Of a stretch of 64,000 bases of DNA, positions 44,146 through 56,137 are shown in pieces (the stretch's first letter is position 1; each line of letters opens with the position of its first letter). The stretch is from positions 3,968,001-4,032,000 of the forward strand of contig NZ_CP033966.1 of the NCBI RefSeq assembly GCF_003854895.1. Direction: 5' to 3'. The notes under the pieces were generated by a model. That model was not told the origin of the DNA and ran no database searches. It saw only the letters and a program-made list of their open reading frames with translations. Position numbers and translations under genes: made by a program. Source of the stretch: Pigmentiphaga sp. H8. GTDB lineage: Bacteria; Pseudomonadota; Gammaproteobacteria; Burkholderiales; Burkholderiaceae_B.

Positions 44146-45018
44146 TCATTCGTCCCAGGCCCGCACCGCTTGCCAGACCTTCAGGGCGTCCACCGTGGCC
44201 GCGACGTCATGGACACGGACGATGGCCGCCCCGCGGTCCACCGCGGCCAGTGCCGCCGCGACGCTGCCGGCCACCCGTTCCCCCACGGGCTTGCCGGTCA
44301 CCGCCCCGATCATGGTCTTGCGGGACACCCCGATTAGTAGCGGATATCCCAGCGAGCCGATAGTGGGCAAACTACGCATGAGCTGGTAGTTGTGGGCGGT
44401 GGTCTTGCCAAAACCGAACCCCGGATCCAGGCAGATCCGCTGGCGCGCCACGCCCGCGGCCAGCAGGCGCAGCGCCTGCTGGCGCAGGAAAGCCGTCACG
44501 TCGCCGACCACGTCGCCGTAGGCCGGCGCCTGCTGCATGGTGCGCGGCTCGCCCTGCATGTGCATCAGGCACAAGCCGCTCGCGCCCCGCGCCACCGCCT
44601 CGATGGCGCCCGGCTGCCGGAAACCGTAGATGTCGTTGATCATGTCGGCGCCGGCATCCAGTACCGCCCGCATCACCGCCGGCTTGAAGGTATCCACCGA
44701 CAACGGCACCCCGCACTCCCGCAGCGCCTCGATCAACGGCAACAATCGCGCCAGTTCGGCCTCCAGCGCCACCGGCGCCGCCCCCGGCCGCGTCGACTCG
44801 CCCCCGATATCCAGCATGTCGGCCCCTTCCGCGACCAACTGCCGCGCATGCGCGATCCCCGCGTCCAACGCCAGATTCTTCCCCCCATCGGAAAACGAAT
44901 CCGGCGTGACGTTGATGATCCCCATGACCAGCGGCCGGGAAAATTCAAGAGAAAAGCGACCGCACTGAAGCACAGAACCAGAATGAGCCGACACGGAATC
45001 CCGCATACCCACCTTCAC
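44146..45018 (-). CDS. folP: Dihydropteroate synthase
   Basis: A 290-residue folate-biosynthesis enzyme that joins p-aminobenzoate to hydroxymethyl-dihydropterin pyrophosphate; the sulfonamide target. Motifs include MGIINVTPDSFSDGG, GADMLDIGGESTRPG and DPGFGFGKT. An alternative start at the ATG at 45006 is possible. It follows ftsH, but a terminator-like hairpin and a repeat copy separate the two, so folP-glmM may have its own promoter. Confidence 0.96.
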   Translation of the reverse strand: MKVGMRDSVSAHSGSVLQCGRFSLEFSRPLVMGIINVTPDSFSDGGKNLALDAGIAHARQLVAEGADMLDIGGESTRPGAAPVALEAELARLLPLIEALRECGVPLSVDTFKPAVMRAVLDAGADMINDIYGFRQPGAIEAVARGASGLCLMHMQGEPRTMQQAPAYGDVVGDVTAFLRQQALRLLAAGVARQRICLDPGFGFGKTTAHNYQLMRSLPTIGSLGYPLLIGVSRKTMIGAVTGKPVGERVAGSVAAALAAVDRGAAIVRVHDVAATVDALKVWQAVRAWDE

Positions 45019-45020
45019 TC

Positions 45021-45053
45021 AAAAACAACAAAGGGCGGCAAAAACGCCGCCCT
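45021..45053 (-). terminator. Terminator downstream of ftsH
   Basis: On the minus strand AGGGCGGC and GCCGCCCT pair around GTTTTT and are followed by a T-rich run (TTGTTGTTTTTG). It lies between ftsH and folP. Confidence 0.8.
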
Positions 45054-45067
45054 CCACCAGCCAGTTG

Positions 45068-45148
45068 GTACCCCAGGATGCGGTGGATCCGGCTCCGCCG
45101 GTCCACCCGCATCGCCCCCTGGGGGGCGCCCGAAGGGCGTAGGGGGGG
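45068..45148 (-). repeat. Intergenic palindromic repeat, copy C
   Basis: Contains GGTGGATCCGGCTCCGCCGG...CCACCC, CCCCCTGGGGGG and GCCCGAAGGGC followed by GTAGGGGGGGG. On the minus strand it begins about three bases after the ftsH stop codon. Confidence 0.85.
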
Positions 45149-45151
45149 GCC

Positions 45152-47038
45152 CTACGCCGGAGCCGTTGCGTTCTGCGCGACACCGCCGGTGCTGGGCGGC
45201 GTGTTGGGCGGCGCGCCGGCCGAATCCGAGGCCTTGGGCGGCCGCGGCGGACGTCCGTCGACGATGTCGTTGATCTGGTCGGCGTCGATGGTTTCCCATT
45301 CGAGCAGCGCCTTGGTCATGACCTCGACCTTGTCGCGGTTGTCCTCCAGGATCTTGCGCGCCACCGCGTACTGCTCGTCGATGATGCGGCGGATCTCGCC
45401 GTCGACCTTCTGCATGGTCGCCTCGGACACCTGGGTCGTCTTGGTGATGCTGCGGCCCAGGAACACCTCGCCTTCGTTCTCGGCATAGACCATGGGGCCC
45501 AGCGAGTCGGTCATGCCGTAGCGGGTGACCATGTCGCGCGCGATCTGGGTCGCCCGCTCGAAGTCGTTCGAGGCGCCGGTGGTCATCTGATTCATGAACA
45601 CTTCTTCAGCGATACGGCCGCCGAACAGCACCGCGATGGTGTTCAGCATGCGGTCCTTGTCCATGCTGTAGCGGTCGCCCTCGGGCAACTGCATGGTCAC
45701 GCCCAGCGCGCGGCCACGCGGGATGATCGTGACCTTGTGCACCGGATCGGTCTTGGGCAGCATCTTGGCGACGATGGCGTGGCCGGACTCGTGATAGGCA
45801 GTGTTGCGGCGCTCTTCCTCGGGCATGACGATGGAGCGGCGCTCGGCCCCCATGATGATCTTGTCCTTGGCCTTCTCGAAGTCCAGCATGTCCACCGTGC
45901 GGCCGCTGCGGCGGGCGGCGAACAGCGCGGCCTCGTTCACGAGGTTCGCCAGGTCGGCCCCCGAGAAACCGGGCGTGCCACGGGCCAGGATGGTCGCGTC
46001 GACGTCGGACGACACCGGCACCTTGCGCATGTGGACCTTCAGGATCTGCTCGCGGCCGCGGATGTCGGGCAGCGGCACCACGACCTGGCGGTCGAAGCGG
46101 CCCGGGCGCAGCAGCGCGGGGTCGAGCACGTCGGGCCGGTTGGTGGCGGCGATCACGATGATGCCCTGGCCGGTTTCGAAGCCGTCCATTTCCACCAGCA
46201 TCTGGTTCAGGGTCTGTTCGCGCTCGTCGTTGCCGCCGCCCAGGCCGGCGCCGCGCTGGCGGCCGACCGCGTCGATTTCATCGATGAAGATGATGCAGGG
46301 GGCATGCTTCTTGGCGTTCTCGAACATGTCGCGCACGCGGGCCGCGCCCACGCCCACGAACATCTCGACGAAGTCCGAACCCGAGATGCTGAAGAAAGGC
46401 ACCTTGGCCTCGCCGGCGATGGCGCGCGCCAGCAGGGTCTTGCCGGTACCCGGCGAGCCCACCATCAGCACGCCGCGCGGAATGCGGCCGCCCAGCTTCT
46501 GGAATTTCGAGGGGTCGCGCAGGAAGTCGACCAGTTCCTGGACGTCTTCCTTGGCCTCGTCGCAGCCCGCGACGTCGGCGAAGGTGACGGTGTTGGAGTT
46601 CTCGTCCAGCATGCGCGCGCGCGACTTGCCGAAGTTGAACGCGCCGCCGCGCCCGCCGCCCTGCATCTGGCGCATGAAGAATATCCAGACGCCGATCAGC
46701 AGCAGCATCGGGAACCACGAAACGAAAATGCTCATGAAGAGCGAGGGCTCTTCCTTGGCCTTGCCCGACACCTGGACGCCGTACTTCATCAGATCGCTGA
46801 CCAGCCAGAGGTCGCCGGGGGACGTGATGCTGTAGGGACGGCCGTCGCTGGGCGTGACGCTCAGCACGTCGCCCTGGATATCCACTTTCTGGATGCGCCC
46901 GGCCTTGGCCTCCTCCATGAACTGGGAGTAGGACACGGTGTCCTGCGGACGGGTACGGCCCTCGAACTGCTTGAAGACCGTAAACAGGACGAATGCGATC
47001 ACCATCCAGACCGCGACTTTGGAGAACATATTGTTCAA
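45152..47038 (-). CDS. ftsH: ATP-dependent zinc metalloprotease FtsH
   Basis: A 628-residue inner-membrane AAA protease that degrades damaged or regulatory proteins. Membrane segments are at about 5-23 and 101-121; Walker A is GSPGTGKT at 194-201, Walker B IIFIDEID near 249-256, and the zinc site HESGH at 416-420. It lies 79 bases downstream of rlmE on the same strand, the conserved rlmE-ftsH pair. Confidence 0.97.
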   Translation of the reverse strand: MNNMFSKVAVWMVIAFVLFTVFKQFEGRTRPQDTVSYSQFMEEAKAGRIQKVDIQGDVLSVTPSDGRPYSITSPGDLWLVSDLMKYGVQVSGKAKEEPSLFMSIFVSWFPMLLLIGVWIFFMRQMQGGGRGGAFNFGKSRARMLDENSNTVTFADVAGCDEAKEDVQELVDFLRDPSKFQKLGGRIPRGVLMVGSPGTGKTLLARAIAGEAKVPFFSISGSDFVEMFVGVGAARVRDMFENAKKHAPCIIFIDEIDAVGRQRGAGLGGGNDEREQTLNQMLVEMDGFETGQGIIVIAATNRPDVLDPALLRPGRFDRQVVVPLPDIRGREQILKVHMRKVPVSSDVDATILARGTPGFSGADLANLVNEAALFAARRSGRTVDMLDFEKAKDKIIMGAERRSIVMPEEERRNTAYHESGHAIVAKMLPKTDPVHKVTIIPRGRALGVTMQLPEGDRYSMDKDRMLNTIAVLFGGRIAEEVFMNQMTTGASNDFERATQIARDMVTRYGMTDSLGPMVYAENEGEVFLGRSITKTTQVSEATMQKVDGEIRRIIDEQYAVARKILEDNRDKVEVMTKALLEWETIDADQINDIVDGRPPRPPKASDSAGAPPNTPPSTGGVAQNATAPA

Positions 47039-47117
47039 GGTCGATCTCCTACTTGATTGCCGATCGGTCGACCTGCCGGGAAATGCCCGGCCCGATCGGA
47101 CACTAAGTCCGATTCTA

Positions 47118-47768
47118 CTATTGTCGGCCGCCGGGATTCTTCAGCCCTACCCCCACGAGAAAGGTCTCGGAGGATTTGTCCCGCGACGCCTTGGGCTTGC
47201 GTTCCACCACCCTGCGGAAAGTCTGCTTGAAACTCTGCACGATCTGGGAAAAGCCGCTGCCGTGAAAAGCCTTCACGATCAGCGCCCCGTCGGGCTTGAG
47301 GTGCTCTTGCGAGAATTCCCGTGCCAGATCGCACACATGCTGGATACGCGCCGAGTCCGCGGCACCGACCCCCGATAGATTGGGGGCCATGTCGGAAATC
47401 ACAAGGTCCACCGGCTGGCTGCCCAGCAGGGCCTCGAGCTGGCGCAGCACCTCTTCCTCGCGGAAATCGCCCTGGATGAACTCCACCCCGGCCACCGGCT
47501 CCATGGGAAGCAGGTCCAGCGCGATGATCCGTCCCCGTATCGTACCCTGCGGGCCGGCCAGGCGCTCGCGGGCGACCTGGGACCAGCTGCCGGGCGCCGA
47601 ACCGAGGTCGATGACCACGTCGCCCGGGCGCATGAGCTTCTCGGTATCCAGGATCTCGGTCAGCTTGAAGGCGGCCCGGGCACGGTATCCCTTCTGCTGC
47701 GCGAGCTTCACATAGGGATCGTTGATGTGCTGGTGCAACCAGTTCTTCGAAAACTTGTTCTTGGCCAT
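47118..47768 (-). CDS. rlmE: 23S rRNA (uridine-2'-O)-methyltransferase RlmE
   Basis: A 216-residue SAM-dependent methyltransferase (FtsJ/RrmJ) that modifies the A-loop of 23S rRNA. The SAM motif DLGSAPGSW is at 54-62; Lys35, Asp126 (ISDMAPN) and a Lys in LIVKAFHG make up most of the K-D-K-E catalytic set. Divergent from the CRM RNA-binding gene at 47902, as in many proteobacteria. Confidence 0.96.
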   Translation of the reverse strand: MAKNKFSKNWLHQHINDPYVKLAQQKGYRARAAFKLTEILDTEKLMRPGDVVIDLGSAPGSWSQVARERLAGPQGTIRGRIIALDLLPMEPVAGVEFIQGDFREEEVLRQLEALLGSQPVDLVISDMAPNLSGVGAADSARIQHVCDLAREFSQEHLKPDGALIVKAFHGSGFSQIVQSFKQTFRRVVERKPKASRDKSSETFLVGVGLKNPGGRQ

Positions 47769-47901
47769 ATCTGCCCGGTCTTCCGGGTCGGTATCGATTC
47801 AAATCAATGCGGCATTGCCGCGCTATCCGGAGCATACTGCGGACCAGGGCCTGTTCCCTCTAGCCATCGCGCCGTTGGCCCGGCTCCCGTACAATCTCGT
47901 C

Positions 47902-48651
47902 ATGCCAGTCCTAGACATCAACTCGACACTGCGCAGCGCCCTTCGCGCCGCTGCCCACCCGCTCAAACCGGTCGTCCTCATCGGCGACAAGGGCCTGAGC
48001 GAAGCCGTCCTGCAGGAAATCGACCGCAACCTCTCGGCGCACGGCCTGATCAAGGTCCGCGCCGGCGGCGAAGACCGCGCCACGCGGGACGAACTGCTCT
48101 ACCAGATCTGCGGCGAACTTTCCTGCGCGCCCGTCCATCACCTGGGCAAGGTCTTCATCCTGTACCGCCCGACCGAGCGCGATCCCGACGCGGCCGACCT
48201 GCTGGGCGCCCGCAAGCCCAAGTCGGACGTATCCACGCTGGGTACCGGCGCGCGCAAGGCCAACGAAGCCCACCTGCCCAAGAAACTGGCGGTGGCCGGC
48301 AAACCCGTGGCGCCGGCCCGCACCCGCGCGGAACGTCAGGACCGCGCCGAGCGCGACGACGGCCCCATGACCGCCCGGGAACGCTACCTGGGCACGGACA
48401 AGCGCCAGCGGCCTTCCACCCACGAGGAAACCGGTTCGCGCCGGGGCGCCGCGCGCACCACGCCGGCACGCCGGCCCTCGGGCCTGAGCTCCACGCTGGG
48501 CGCGGCCCGCAAGACCGCGTCGGGCAAGCCGGCAGCCAAGCGGGCGGGCAGCGCGCTGTCGCTGCGCGCCGGCGCCCGCGCGCGCCCGGCCGAAGGCGGT
48601 CAACGCACGACCGCCACCAGCCGCAAGCCCAGAACCGCCACCAAGAAGTAA
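47902..48651 (+). CDS. yhbY: YhbY-like CRM-domain RNA-binding protein with long basic tail
   Basis: A 249-residue protein. Residues 1-98 form a YhbY/CRM domain (ALRAAAHPLKPVVLIGDKGLS and HGLIKVRA), which associates with pre-50S ribosomes in E. coli. The remaining 150 residues are rich in Arg, Lys, Ala, Ser and Thr and look disordered; the E. coli protein has no such tail. The ATG at 47902 was chosen because the CRM domain starts there. Its 3' end overlaps the convergent DUF4149 gene by 52 bases. Confidence 0.88.
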   Translation: MPVLDINSTLRSALRAAAHPLKPVVLIGDKGLSEAVLQEIDRNLSAHGLIKVRAGGEDRATRDELLYQICGELSCAPVHHLGKVFILYRPTERDPDAADLLGARKPKSDVSTLGTGARKANEAHLPKKLAVAGKPVAPARTRAERQDRAERDDGPMTARERYLGTDKRQRPSTHEETGSRRGAARTTPARRPSGLSSTLGAARKTASGKPAAKRAGSALSLRAGARARPAEGGQRTTATSRKPRTATKK

Positions 48652-49028
48652 AGCACGCTCGACACCCCGTGCCAGGTCCCGAAATCCGCCCAGGCGGGTA
48701 CGGCCTGGCCGGCGGCGATCAAGGCCCGCCCGTAGTCCATCACGGGCCGGGTGCCGAAATACCCCAATCCCACTCCCACGGCCATGACCAGCACGGTGCG
48801 GCGCCCCGCCGCTCCCAGCGGCAACCCGCGCCCCAGCCGGTCCAGCAGCAGCATCAGCAAGGCCATCAACAGCCCGCCATAGGCCAGCAGCCGGAACAAC
48901 GACCCCGCCGTCGCCGCCGCGCGCATGGGCTCGAGCTGCGAAAACAACAGCGGCACCACCAGTAGCCCGATCGTCCAGAGCGCCCCACACCACAGCGCCG
49001 CCAACAGCCGCACCACCGTAGCCATCAA
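48600..49028 (-). CDS. DUF4149-type small membrane protein
   Basis: A 142-residue protein with about four membrane segments (roughly 5-30, 44-61, 75-95 and 120-140). It resembles the DUF4149 family often found next to yhbY and greA in betaproteobacteria. Function is unknown. The last 52 bases overlap the convergent yhbY gene. The ATG at 49025 is an equally good start. Confidence 0.75.
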   Translation of the reverse strand: MMATVVRLLAALWCGALWTIGLLVVPLLFSQLEPMRAAATAGSLFRLLAYGGLLMALLMLLLDRLGRGLPLGAAGRRTVLVMAVGVGLGYFGTRPVMDYGRALIAAGQAVPAWADFGTWHGVSSVLYFLVAVLGLRLVAVVR

Positions 49029-49077
49029 TCAGCCTCCAGGGCAGACCAACACATTGAATCAGGACACGCCCCCCTCA

Positions 49078-49201
49078 AGCCCAGGATGCGGTGGATCCGG
49101 CTTCGCCGGGCCGCCCCAAGGCGGGTCCCGGCCCCCTTGGGGGGCTGCCGCGTAGCGGCTGGGGGCCCGCCATTCTGGGCGCGCGCAAGCGCGTAGGGGG
49201 G
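49078..49201 (-). repeat. Intergenic palindromic repeat, copy D
   Basis: The longest copy. It carries GGTGGATCCGGCTTCGCCGG, a CCCCCTTGGGGGG dyad, an extra GCCGCGTAGCGGC dyad, and GCGCGCAAGCGCG followed by GTAGGGGGG. On the minus strand it begins one base after the greA stop codon. Confidence 0.85.
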
Positions 49202-49202
49202 A

Positions 49203-49679
49203 CTAGATATACCGGACGTCCAGAACCTCGTATTCCCGGATGCCCGACGGCGCCTGCACCTCGGCCACGTCGCCGACCGACTTGCCGATCAGCGCCCGGG
49301 CGATGGGGCTGGACACCGAGATCAGGTTGGACCGGATGTCGGCCTCGTCGTCGCCCACCACCTGGTAGGTGACGCGCTCGCTGGACTCCAGATCCTCGAG
49401 GTCGACCGTGGCGCCGAACACGATGCGGCCGTCCGCGTCGAGCTCGACCGGGTCGATGATCTGCGCGTTCGACAGCTTGGCCTCGAGTTCCTGGATGCGC
49501 CCTTCGATGAAGCCCTGCTTTTCCTTGGCGGCATCGTATTCGGCGTTCTCGGACAGGTCCCCCTGGGCGCGGGCGTCGGCAATCGCGGTGATCACGGCGG
49601 GACGTTCCACCGTCTTCAGTCGATGCAGCTCCTGCTTCAGGCGCTCGGCCCCGCGCAAGGTCAGCGGAATGGCAGCCAT
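49203..49679 (-). CDS. greA: Transcription elongation factor GreA
   Basis: A 158-residue factor that rescues backtracked RNA polymerase by stimulating transcript cleavage. The N-terminal coiled coil contains the acidic tip (NAEYDAAKEKQGFIEGRI in part) and the C-terminal FKBP-like domain is complete. A strong hairpin with T tract lies about 95 bases upstream on the same strand (49774-49809). greA is not directly fused to carB here because a plus-strand channel gene lies between. Confidence 0.96.
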   Translation of the reverse strand: MAAIPLTLRGAERLKQELHRLKTVERPAVITAIADARAQGDLSENAEYDAAKEKQGFIEGRIQELEAKLSNAQIIDPVELDADGRIVFGATVDLEDLESSERVTYQVVGDDEADIRSNLISVSSPIARALIGKSVGDVAEVQAPSGIREYEVLDVRYI

Positions 49680-49773
49680 GTGTACTTCCTTTACGTCTGT
49701 TGGATTTCCCCACCCCCACGAAAGCGCAAGCTGGCGCCCGCCGCACCGTGAGCGCGGCCAGGAATGGCGAAAG

Positions 49774-49809
49774 TGAAAAATAAAACCCCGGCTCGATCAG
49801 GAACCGGGG
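49774..49809 (-). terminator. Intrinsic terminator in the greA leader region
   Basis: On the minus strand CCCCGG and CCGGGG form a stem around a 12-base loop, followed by TTTTATTTTT. It lies upstream of greA in a 301-base gap, while the gene to its right is on the other strand. It may therefore end a short greA leader RNA, as reported for GraL of E. coli. The rest of the gap (49810-49980) shows no convincing gene. Confidence 0.75.
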
Positions 49810-49980
49810 CGATCAATGTAGATTGTCCAAAAACTCAGGGGAACAAGCAAGCGCCCTCGGGCAAACTTTACCGTTTGAAAACCAAGGGTTAACCCCTAAT
49901 AAAGAAAACATCCCCGCCCACCTGCTCTATCCTGACTCTCGGTTTCTGCCTACACGTCACATCCAACTCGGGGGATTGCC

Positions 49981-51234
49981 ATGTTCGAGAACACACCACG
50001 CATGAGCTATGTGAGCGATCAGTTTACGATCTGGGGGCCACGCATTCTGATCGCGATCGTCATCCTGGTCGCCACCCATTTCATCGCGCGCGGCGTGAAA
50101 TGGGCCGTCGTGCGGGGCGTAGGCGCCCTACCCGTCCTCACCCGGTCCACCAATCGTTCAGGAGAGACCCTGGCCACCTCCCTGGGCACGCTGGCCTACT
50201 GGATCGTCTGGCTGGTCGGGCTGATCGTCGCCATGCAGCCGCTGGGGTTGGACCAGGCGATGTCCCCCATCCATGTCCTGACCAACCAGGTCTTCGCCTA
50301 CGCCCCCCAACTGGTGGGCGCGGCCCTGATCTTCTGCGTCGGGCTGATCTTCGCCAAGATCGTCCGCAACATCGTCGAGGCGGCCCTGGGAGCGATCAAC
50401 TTCGAGCGCATCGGATCCAGGCTGGGCCTGTGCCAGTCGGCCGACAAGCCAGCCGGCGACGGCCAGTGCGCGGACTCGCTGGTGCGCGTGTGCGGCGCCG
50501 TCGTCTTCACGCTGATCATCATCCCCGTGTCGATCGCGGCCCTGCAGACGCTGGGCATTTCCTCGATCGCCGACCCTGCCGTCGCGGTGCTCCAGACCGT
50601 GCTGGCGGCGATTCCGCGCGTGGTGGCCGCCGCGTTGCTCCTGGCCATTGCCTTCGTCATCGCCCAATGGGTGCGCCAGCTGGTCGCCAGCACCCTGGCT
50701 TCGCTGGGCTTCGACCGCGCCCTGGGCAGCCTTGGCGCCTTCAGCCCGGCGACGAAACCGTCGTCGGTCGCGGCCCTGATCGCCCTGGTCGCCATCATGC
50801 TGTTCGCGGCGGTCGAGGCGGCCAGCCTGCTGGCCTTCGACGCCGTGGCGGTGATGCTGACTCAGGTCACCGAACTGGGCGGCCAGGTCGTCTTCGGCAG
50901 CGTCATCATCCTGGTAGGCGTCATCATGGGACGCATCGTCGCACGCATCGTGGGCGATTCCGTCGGCGAGAGCGGGCTGCCCTCGATCCTGAAATACGCC
51001 GTCATCGCGTTGGCGGTGGCCATAGGCCTGCGCTTCATGGGGCTGGCCAACGAGATCGTGAACCTGGCTTTCGGGTTGATCCTGGGCGCCGCGGCGGTGG
51101 CGTGCGCGCTGGCGTTCGGGCTGGGGGGCCGCCAGACCGCTCATCAACTGCTGCAGAAATGGACATCGGGGAACCGGCTGCTCACCCCCGAGGATGGGGA
51201 TGAGCAGCCCCGCCCGCCCGAGACCAGGCTCTGA
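49981..51234 (+). CDS. Mechanosensitive-channel-type membrane protein (conserved TM helix repeats)
   Basis: A 417-residue inner-membrane protein with about ten hydrophobic helices arranged as repeated TM-helix units (PF05552-type), for example around residues 20-40, 68-86, 100-125, 163-185, 195-220 and 255-280. Proteins of this type resemble a transmembrane part of MscS-related channels but lack the cytoplasmic MscS vestibule. The pattern DLGF-like repeats (FERIGSRLGL, FDRALGSLGAF) lies after membrane segments. GGGG precedes the ATG. It is a lone plus-strand gene between greA and carB. Confidence 0.8.
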   Translation: MFENTPRMSYVSDQFTIWGPRILIAIVILVATHFIARGVKWAVVRGVGALPVLTRSTNRSGETLATSLGTLAYWIVWLVGLIVAMQPLGLDQAMSPIHVLTNQVFAYAPQLVGAALIFCVGLIFAKIVRNIVEAALGAINFERIGSRLGLCQSADKPAGDGQCADSLVRVCGAVVFTLIIIPVSIAALQTLGISSIADPAVAVLQTVLAAIPRVVAAALLLAIAFVIAQWVRQLVASTLASLGFDRALGSLGAFSPATKPSSVAALIALVAIMLFAAVEAASLLAFDAVAVMLTQVTELGGQVVFGSVIILVGVIMGRIVARIVGDSVGESGLPSILKYAVIALAVAIGLRFMGLANEIVNLAFGLILGAAAVACALAFGLGGRQTAHQLLQKWTSGNRLLTPEDGDEQPRPPETRL

Positions 51235-51259
51235 TCCGGGGCAGGCACCGCCGGTGGGG

Positions 51260-54496
<3,237 letters not shown>

Positions 54497-54561
54497 GATG
54501 TTACGGTCAACCTTGTTGTTCAACGTGCTTCGCTAGAGCGTGAGGCCTGAAATTGCCGTCG

Positions 54562-54639
54562 CGGATCCGGGACGCCGCGGATCCGGCTTCGCCGGTCCGC
54601 CCGCGTCGCCCCTCGAGGGGCGCGCGAAGCGCGTAGGGG
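54562..54639 (-). repeat. Intergenic palindromic repeat, copy E
   Basis: Contains CGCGGATCCGGCTTCGCCGG, CCCCTCGAGGGG and GCGCGCGAAGCGCG followed by GTAGGGG. It lies inside the carA-carB operon and begins about five bases after the carA stop codon. Confidence 0.85.
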
Positions 54640-54644
54640 TGGGT

Positions 54645-55790
54645 TCATCCTTTGCTGTTTTGCATCAGCTGCACGAACCGATCGAACAGCACAACGATAT
54701 CGTGGGGCCCCGGGCTGGCCTCGGGGTGGCCCTGGAAGCAGAACGCCGGCCGGTCGGTCAGCTCGAAGCCCTGCAGCGAACCATCGAACAGCGACACGTG
54801 CGTGACGCGCGTATTGGCAGGCAGGGTCTCGGGATCGACGGCGAAGCCGTGGTTCTGGCTGGTGATGAAGACCCGGCCGGTGGCGACGTCCTTGACCGGA
54901 TGGTTGGCGCCGTGGTGGCCCAGCTTCATCTTCAGCGTCTTGGCGTTCAGCGCCAGGCCCATGAGCTGGTGCCCCAGGCAGATGCCGAACACCGGGATGC
55001 GGCGCTCGAAGAAGGCGCGGGTGGCCTCGATGGCGTAGTCGCAGGGCTCGGGATCGCCCGGGCCGTTCGACAGGAACACGCCGTCGGGGTTCAGGGCCAG
55101 CACCTCGGCGGCCGTGGTCTGCGCCGGCACCAGGGTGACGCGGCAGCCGCGGTCCACCAGCAGGCGCAGGATGTTCCACTTCACGCCGAAGTCATAGGCG
55201 ACGACGTGGAAGCGGCCATCGCCCTTGGGCGCGTGGCCGGCGCCCAGGCGCCAGATGCCTTCGGTCCACTCGGCGGCCTTGTCCACCGACACGACCTTGG
55301 CCAGGTCCAGGCCCGACATGCCGGGGAACTCACGCGCCAGGCGCAGCGCTTCCTGTTCGTCGCCGCCGGCGTACACGCAGCCGTTCTGGGCGCCCTTGTC
55401 GCGCAGGATACGGGTAAGCTTGCGGGTGTCGATGCCGGCGATGCCCACGACGTTCTGCTGAACGAGATAGTCGGACAGCGAACGCTGCGAGCGGAAGTTC
55501 GACACGACCAGCGAATAATCGCGCACGACCAGGCCCGCCACGTGGACCTTGGCGGCCTCGCAGTCCTCGTCGTTGATGCCGGTATTGCCGATGTGGGGAT
55601 AGGTGAGCGTTACGATCTGGCGGCTGTAGCTGGGATCGGTAACGATCTCCTGGTACCCTGTGATGGCGGTATTGAACACGACCTCGCCCACTGCATGGCC
55701 AGGCGCCCCGATGGACGTGCCACGAAAGATCGTGCCGTCGGCAAGCGCCAGTATTGCGGGGGTAGTCTCGGGAAAGAGAGACGGCAACAA
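54645..55790 (-). CDS. carA: Carbamoyl-phosphate synthase small subunit
   Basis: A 381-residue glutamine amidotransferase subunit that feeds ammonia to CarB. The class I glutaminase site is GICLGHQ with the nucleophilic Cys, and HPEASPGPHD holds the His-Glu pair. I place the start at the TTG at 55790 (giving MLPSLFPETTPAIL), with GGAG eight bases upstream; no ATG is near, and the TTG at 55787 is an alternative. About 300 bases of leader separate it from a TATAAT on the minus strand at 56103-56108. Confidence 0.95.
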   Translation of the reverse strand: MLPSLFPETTPAILALADGTIFRGTSIGAPGHAVGEVVFNTAITGYQEIVTDPSYSRQIVTLTYPHIGNTGINDEDCEAAKVHVAGLVVRDYSLVVSNFRSQRSLSDYLVQQNVVGIAGIDTRKLTRILRDKGAQNGCVYAGGDEQEALRLAREFPGMSGLDLAKVVSVDKAAEWTEGIWRLGAGHAPKGDGRFHVVAYDFGVKWNILRLLVDRGCRVTLVPAQTTAAEVLALNPDGVFLSNGPGDPEPCDYAIEATRAFFERRIPVFGICLGHQLMGLALNAKTLKMKLGHHGANHPVKDVATGRVFITSQNHGFAVDPETLPANTRVTHVSLFDGSLQGFELTDRPAFCFQGHPEASPGPHDIVVLFDRFVQLMQNSKG

Positions 55791-56137
55791 GAGAGAATCT
55801 CCGAATGGAGTCCTCCTCCCGAGGGTACGCCAACAGGCGCCGCAAGGTGTCGGGCGGCACAACCCGGTCAGCCATTCTTGCGCAGCTTCCTGCGCGGGCC
55901 TGGCGCGGTGCCAACTCGCCACCGCCGCCGCCCTGCGGACACCGAAAAACGGGCACGGGACGGCGAATCGTGTGGCGGCACCAGGCCTTCGACGGCTACG
56001 GCTGCAAAAGATGATCTTGCAGCACGCGGTTGTACGAATCAGCAGCGGGGATCGGGGTACGCGCTAAGGGGAGGACGTGAAATTTGAACGTCAAACCTTA
56101 CAATTATAGCTTATAGAACCTGTTATACGGAGGAACC
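55791..56137. promoter_or_regulatory. Divergent carA-tal promoter region
   Basis: No gene was found in this 347-base gap. A small perfect hairpin GCGCAG-CTTC-CTGCGC lies at 55880-55895. The AT-rich part at 56080-56130 holds a minus-strand TATAAT (56103-56108) and, for tal, TTGAAC (56084-56089) with TATAGC (56105-56110) at a short 15-base spacing. Promoter calls are tentative. Confidence 0.4.

Noticed and set aside
49823..50005. Small plus-strand open frame of 60 codons before the channel gene
   Set aside because: No ribosome binding site, no similarity that I recognise, and it overlaps the channel gene start.
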